From positions 1-64,000 of the forward strand of contig JAJYSU010000007.1 in NCBI GenBank assembly GCA_021793395.1: DNA of 64,000 bases, written 5' to 3'. A program made the translations under genes and the position numbers. Source of the DNA: Actinomycetes bacterium (GTDB taxonomy: Bacteria; Actinomycetota; Acidimicrobiia; Acidimicrobiales; RAAP-2). The notes beneath the pieces are model-generated. The model saw nothing but the letters and a program-made list of their open reading frames with translations. It ran no database searches and had not been told where the DNA came from. Of the stretch, positions 61,742 to 64,000 are shown piece by piece (position 1 is the stretch's first letter; every line of letters begins with the position of its first letter).

Positions 61742-62436
61742 GCCTGACCTCCTCACCCGGGTCGGCACGCACGGTGGTGTTCGACCTCGACGGGACCGTG
61801 GCGGACTCCCAGGCGGGGATCCTGCGCAGCTTCCAGCTCACCCTCGCTGACGAGGGAGTCGTGGTGGCTGACGAGGTGCTCCGCGATCTGATCGGGCCAC
61901 CGCTCGAGGAGTCTTTCGCCCGCCTCGGCATCGCGCCGTCGCGTCTCGTTGCCGTCGTCGCGCGGTACCGCGAGTACTACGACCGCGTGGGCGTGACGGC
62001 GGCGGTCCCCTACGACGGCGTGGTCGAGACGGTGCATCGTCTGAGCACCGCGGGTGTACGCCTCGCGATAGCCACCGCCAAGCGCGTCGACTTCGCTCGC
62101 CGGATGCTGGCGCGTTTCGCCCTCGCGAACTACTTCGACGTCATCGAGGGAGTGAGCGGCGATGATCGGATTCGTACCAAGAACGACGTCGTCGACGCCG
62201 TGCACGACGCGTTGGGCGAGCGGAGTGGTCTCACGTGGATGGTCGGTGATCGCCGTCAGGACATCGAGGCCGCTCGTCACGTGTCGTGGGTGCCGGTGGG
62301 CGTCTTGTGGGGGTACGGAACGCGTGACGAACTGCTCGACGCGGGAGCGGCGCTGCTGATCGACGAACCATCACAACTGCTGGACGTGGTGCGCGGTGAC
62401 CTGCGACGTGAGCCGACCCCCGAGGCATTGCCGTGA
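61738..62436 (+). CDS. gph: HAD phosphatase, phosphoglycolate phosphatase type
   Basis: The product is 232 aa. Motif I is VVFDLDGTVADSQ, motif II the Thr in LAIATAKRVD, motif III Lys in RTKNDVV and motif IV the acids in MVGDRRQDIEAA. This is the Gph/PGPase group, which removes phosphate from 2-phosphoglycolate; other small phospho-esters are possible. It overlaps the FMN alpha-hydroxyacid oxidase gene by GTGA, so its product glycolate could pass directly to that enzyme. Confidence 0.85.
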   Translation: MSLTSSPGSARTVVFDLDGTVADSQAGILRSFQLTLADEGVVVADEVLRDLIGPPLEESFARLGIAPSRLVAVVARYREYYDRVGVTAAVPYDGVVETVHRLSTAGVRLAIATAKRVDFARRMLARFALANYFDVIEGVSGDDRIRTKNDVVDAVHDALGERSGLTWMVGDRRQDIEAARHVSWVPVGVLWGYGTRDELLDAGAALLIDEPSQLLDVVRGDLRREPTPEALP

Positions 62437-63629
62437 CTCGCCCGTGGCTCGCGCGAGCCGATCGTCCGCTGCACCTGGCCCCGGCGTCGGTGGACGACTA
62501 CCGCGAGCTCGCGCGGCGACGTCTGCCGCGCCAGCTCTTCGACTACGTCGACGGAGGATCCTTCGCCGAGTCCACGATGAGGGCTAACATCGCCGACTTG
62601 TCGCGCGTGACGCTGCGTCAGCGCGTGTTGCGTGACGTGGCCCAGCGACGGGTGTCGACGACGGTGCTCGGGGAGGAGATGTCGCTGCCGTTGGTACTGG
62701 CTCCCGTAGGCTTCGCGGGAATGTTCGCCCGCCGAGGTGAGGTGCAGGCCGCGCGTGCCGCCGCGCGTGCCGGCGTGTCGTTTTGCGAGTCCACTCTCTC
62801 TATCTGCTCCCTCGAGGAGGTGACGGCCGCGAGTGACCGCGTGCCGTGGTTTCAGCTCTACGTGATGCGCGACCGCCACTACGCCGAGGACCTGATGGCG
62901 CGCGCGAGCGCCGCGGGATGCCGCACCCTCGTCCTGACCGTGGACCTCGCCGTGGTGGGACATCGCTACCGCGACGTACGCAACGGCCTCGCGGGCGGCG
63001 TCTCGCGCGCCGGAGCGCTGCGCCGGCGCGTCGACTTCGTGTCGCATCCGCGCTGGGTGCGTGACGTCGCGCGCGCGGGGAGACCCCTCACCTTCGGCAA
63101 TCTCGAACGGGCGGTTCCCCAGGGGCGCGTGCCCCAGGACTTCCAGCAGTGGGTGGACGGACAGTTCGATCCCGCGGTGACCTGGGAGGACCTCGCCTGG
63201 GTACGCGAGCACTGGGGTGGCTCGATTGTGGTGAAGGGCGTCCTTGACCCGGACGACGCCCGTACGGCGGTGGCGCACGGGGTCGAGGGGATCATCGTGT
63301 CGAATCACGGGGGGCGCCAACTCGACGGCGCGCCGTCATCGATTGCGGCGCTGGCGGGAGTGGTTGACGCGGTCGAGGACCGCGCCGAGGTCCTGATGGA
63401 CGGCGGCGTGCGCAGCGGGCTAGACGTGGTGCGCGCCCTGGCACTGGGCGCGCGCGCGTGTCTGATCGGACGGCCCTGGGTGTACGCCATGGCGGCTCGG
63501 GGCGAGGCGGGAGTGAGTCACCTTCTGGCTACTTTTCGTGCGGAGATGCGCGTCGCGATGGGACTGATCGGGGTCGATGACGTCGCCCAGATCACTCGCA
63601 CGGTACTGGTGGAGGAATCGCCACACTGA
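62433..63629 (+). CDS. FMN-dependent alpha-hydroxyacid oxidase/dehydrogenase
   Basis: The product is 398 aa with the FMN-dependent 2-hydroxyacid family marks: QLFDYVDGGSF (Tyr), VLTVDLAVVGHRYRDVRNG, and the catalytic His with substrate Arg in SNHGGRQLDG, then MDGGVRSGLDVVRALALGA for flavin phosphate. Substrates in this family are L-lactate, glycolate and mandelate-like acids. Coupling to a phosphoglycolate phosphatase favours glycolate oxidation to glyoxylate; lactate or a mycofactocin-type role cannot be excluded. Confidence 0.88.
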   Translation: MTRPWLARADRPLHLAPASVDDYRELARRRLPRQLFDYVDGGSFAESTMRANIADLSRVTLRQRVLRDVAQRRVSTTVLGEEMSLPLVLAPVGFAGMFARRGEVQAARAAARAGVSFCESTLSICSLEEVTAASDRVPWFQLYVMRDRHYAEDLMARASAAGCRTLVLTVDLAVVGHRYRDVRNGLAGGVSRAGALRRRVDFVSHPRWVRDVARAGRPLTFGNLERAVPQGRVPQDFQQWVDGQFDPAVTWEDLAWVREHWGGSIVVKGVLDPDDARTAVAHGVEGIIVSNHGGRQLDGAPSSIAALAGVVDAVEDRAEVLMDGGVRSGLDVVRALALGARACLIGRPWVYAMAARGEAGVSHLLATFRAEMRVAMGLIGVDDVAQITRTVLVEESPH

Positions 63630-63654
63630 CCCGTCACGCATCGGTAACGAGCGG

Positions 63655-63660
63655 TAGGGT
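63655..63660 (+). promoter_or_regulatory. Candidate -10 (TAGGGT), leaderless start of small Cys protein
   Basis: TAGGGT is five bases from ATG 63666 and eight from ATG 63669; either could be the leaderless start. Confidence 0.4.
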
Positions 63661-63665
63661 CGGGG

Positions 63666-63878
63666 ATGATGGGTGACGAGGCACGGACTAACGAGCGAGC
63701 GAGTGCGCGAGAGGCGGGCGCGTCAGTCGGAGAGTTCGACGAGTCTGGTGGGGATCCGGTGTGCTGGGCTCACCTCCTGTGCGAGGACTGCGGCGTCGTG
63801 CTCACGCCGGGAGTGGAGCACCGTGGTGGCTGTCGGGCGGTCGAGGGACGTCTTTCGTATCGGGTGGATGAGGGGTGA
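63666..63878 (+). CDS. Small Cys-rich (zinc-ribbon-like) protein
   Basis: The product is 70 aa (69 if the second ATG is used). The first 30 residues are polar and acidic. The rest has four cysteines plus histidines in CWAHLLCEDCGVV and EHRGGC, an arrangement that could hold one zinc ion. I do not recognise a named family, but similar short CWAHL...CEDCG proteins are common in actinobacteria. It stands alone after the hydroxyacid oxidase gene. Confidence 0.65.
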   Translation: MMGDEARTNERASAREAGASVGEFDESGGDPVCWAHLLCEDCGVVLTPGVEHRGGCRAVEGRLSYRVDEG

Positions 63879-63891
63879 TTGCGTCCGCGCG

Positions 63892-64000
63892 TTAGGTGGC
63901 GGGTGGCATCACGTCGGAGCTGAGGGTCGGCGCCGCCCCGGCGGGCCACTGCGCGAGCAGGCTGTAACGGTCGCCGCGGATGAGACTGCGCCGCCACTCG
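63892..64000 (-). CDS. 3' end of a minus-strand gene running off the window
   Basis: A frame entering from the right edge ends at TAA (63892-63894). Its last residues read EWRRSLIRGDRYSLLAQWPAG and then a short Ser/Pro-rich tail. The RGDRY segment recalls the end of GntR/UTRA regulators, but 35 residues are too few to name it. Confidence 0.5.
   Translation of the reverse strand, partial: EWRRSLIRGDRYSLLAQWPAGAAPTLSSDVMPPAT

Overview
This window comes from the chromosome of a high-GC actinobacterium, by eye about two-thirds G+C. WhiB, CarD, GpgS, HemQ, paired glutamine synthetases with a GlnR-like regulator, CIRCE-controlled groEL without groES, and actinobacterial gene orders (topA-tmk-holB, tilS-hpt-fol-pan-lysS, clpC-radA-carD-ispDF-rlmB) all support this. 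The MurL/MurD2 route, a VKOR plus DUF929 pair and very frequent TANNNT elements 5-8 nt before start codons suggest a deep lineage such as Acidimicrobiia, but the rank is an inference. Nearly everything is coding. I see no CRISPR array, transposase, integrase or rRNA.

Layout: 1-5 kb holds a truncated tRNA-Pro, a CBS/CorC protein with a receiver-only regulator, WhiB, a VKOR/DUF929 disulfide system and a NUDIX hydrolase. 4.4-6.4 kb has Mrp, ErpA and RidA (Fe-S assembly and metabolite repair). 6.4-9.6 kb is a nitrogen block (glnII, glnA, GlnR-like). 9.7-15.1 kb carries nadE, a sigma-70 factor, a HAD phosphatase and two TrkA proteins. 15.2-22.2 kb has a potassium-type permease fused to an OB-fold, then topA-tmk-holB. 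22.2-29.6 kb has tRNA-Thr, murD2-murL-pgeF, then zur divergent from znuACBB. 29.6-37.7 kb is a long tilS-hpt-folate-pantothenate-lysS run. 37.7-45.4 kb has a polyprenyl synthase and clpC-radA-carD-ispD-ispF-rlmB. 45.4-47.5 kb is an AT-rich island with a compositionally chimeric surface protein next to tRNA-Thr. 47.6-54.2 kb has a LytR_C protein, gpgS, a SAM riboswitch controlling thrC-moaD, groEL, hemQ, NUDIX and GNAT genes. 54.2-58.3 kb has two gene-poor stretches, a GH-like protein and an ECF sigma/anti-sigma/secreted protein unit. 58.3-64 kb has a cluster that fits glycolate/glycerate salvage.

The strongest leads are: (1) a SAM-I riboswitch in front of a threonine-synthase homologue coupled to a MoaD/ThiS sulfur carrier, which suggests homocysteine formation from O-phosphohomoserine; (2) the murD2-murL-pgeF cell-wall module; (3) seventeen candidate leaderless starts; (4) the mosaic repeat/OmpA gene whose base composition switches at a repeat boundary; (5) twin divergent ECF promoters; and (6) a phosphatase-like protein without its catalytic Cys inside the folate operon.
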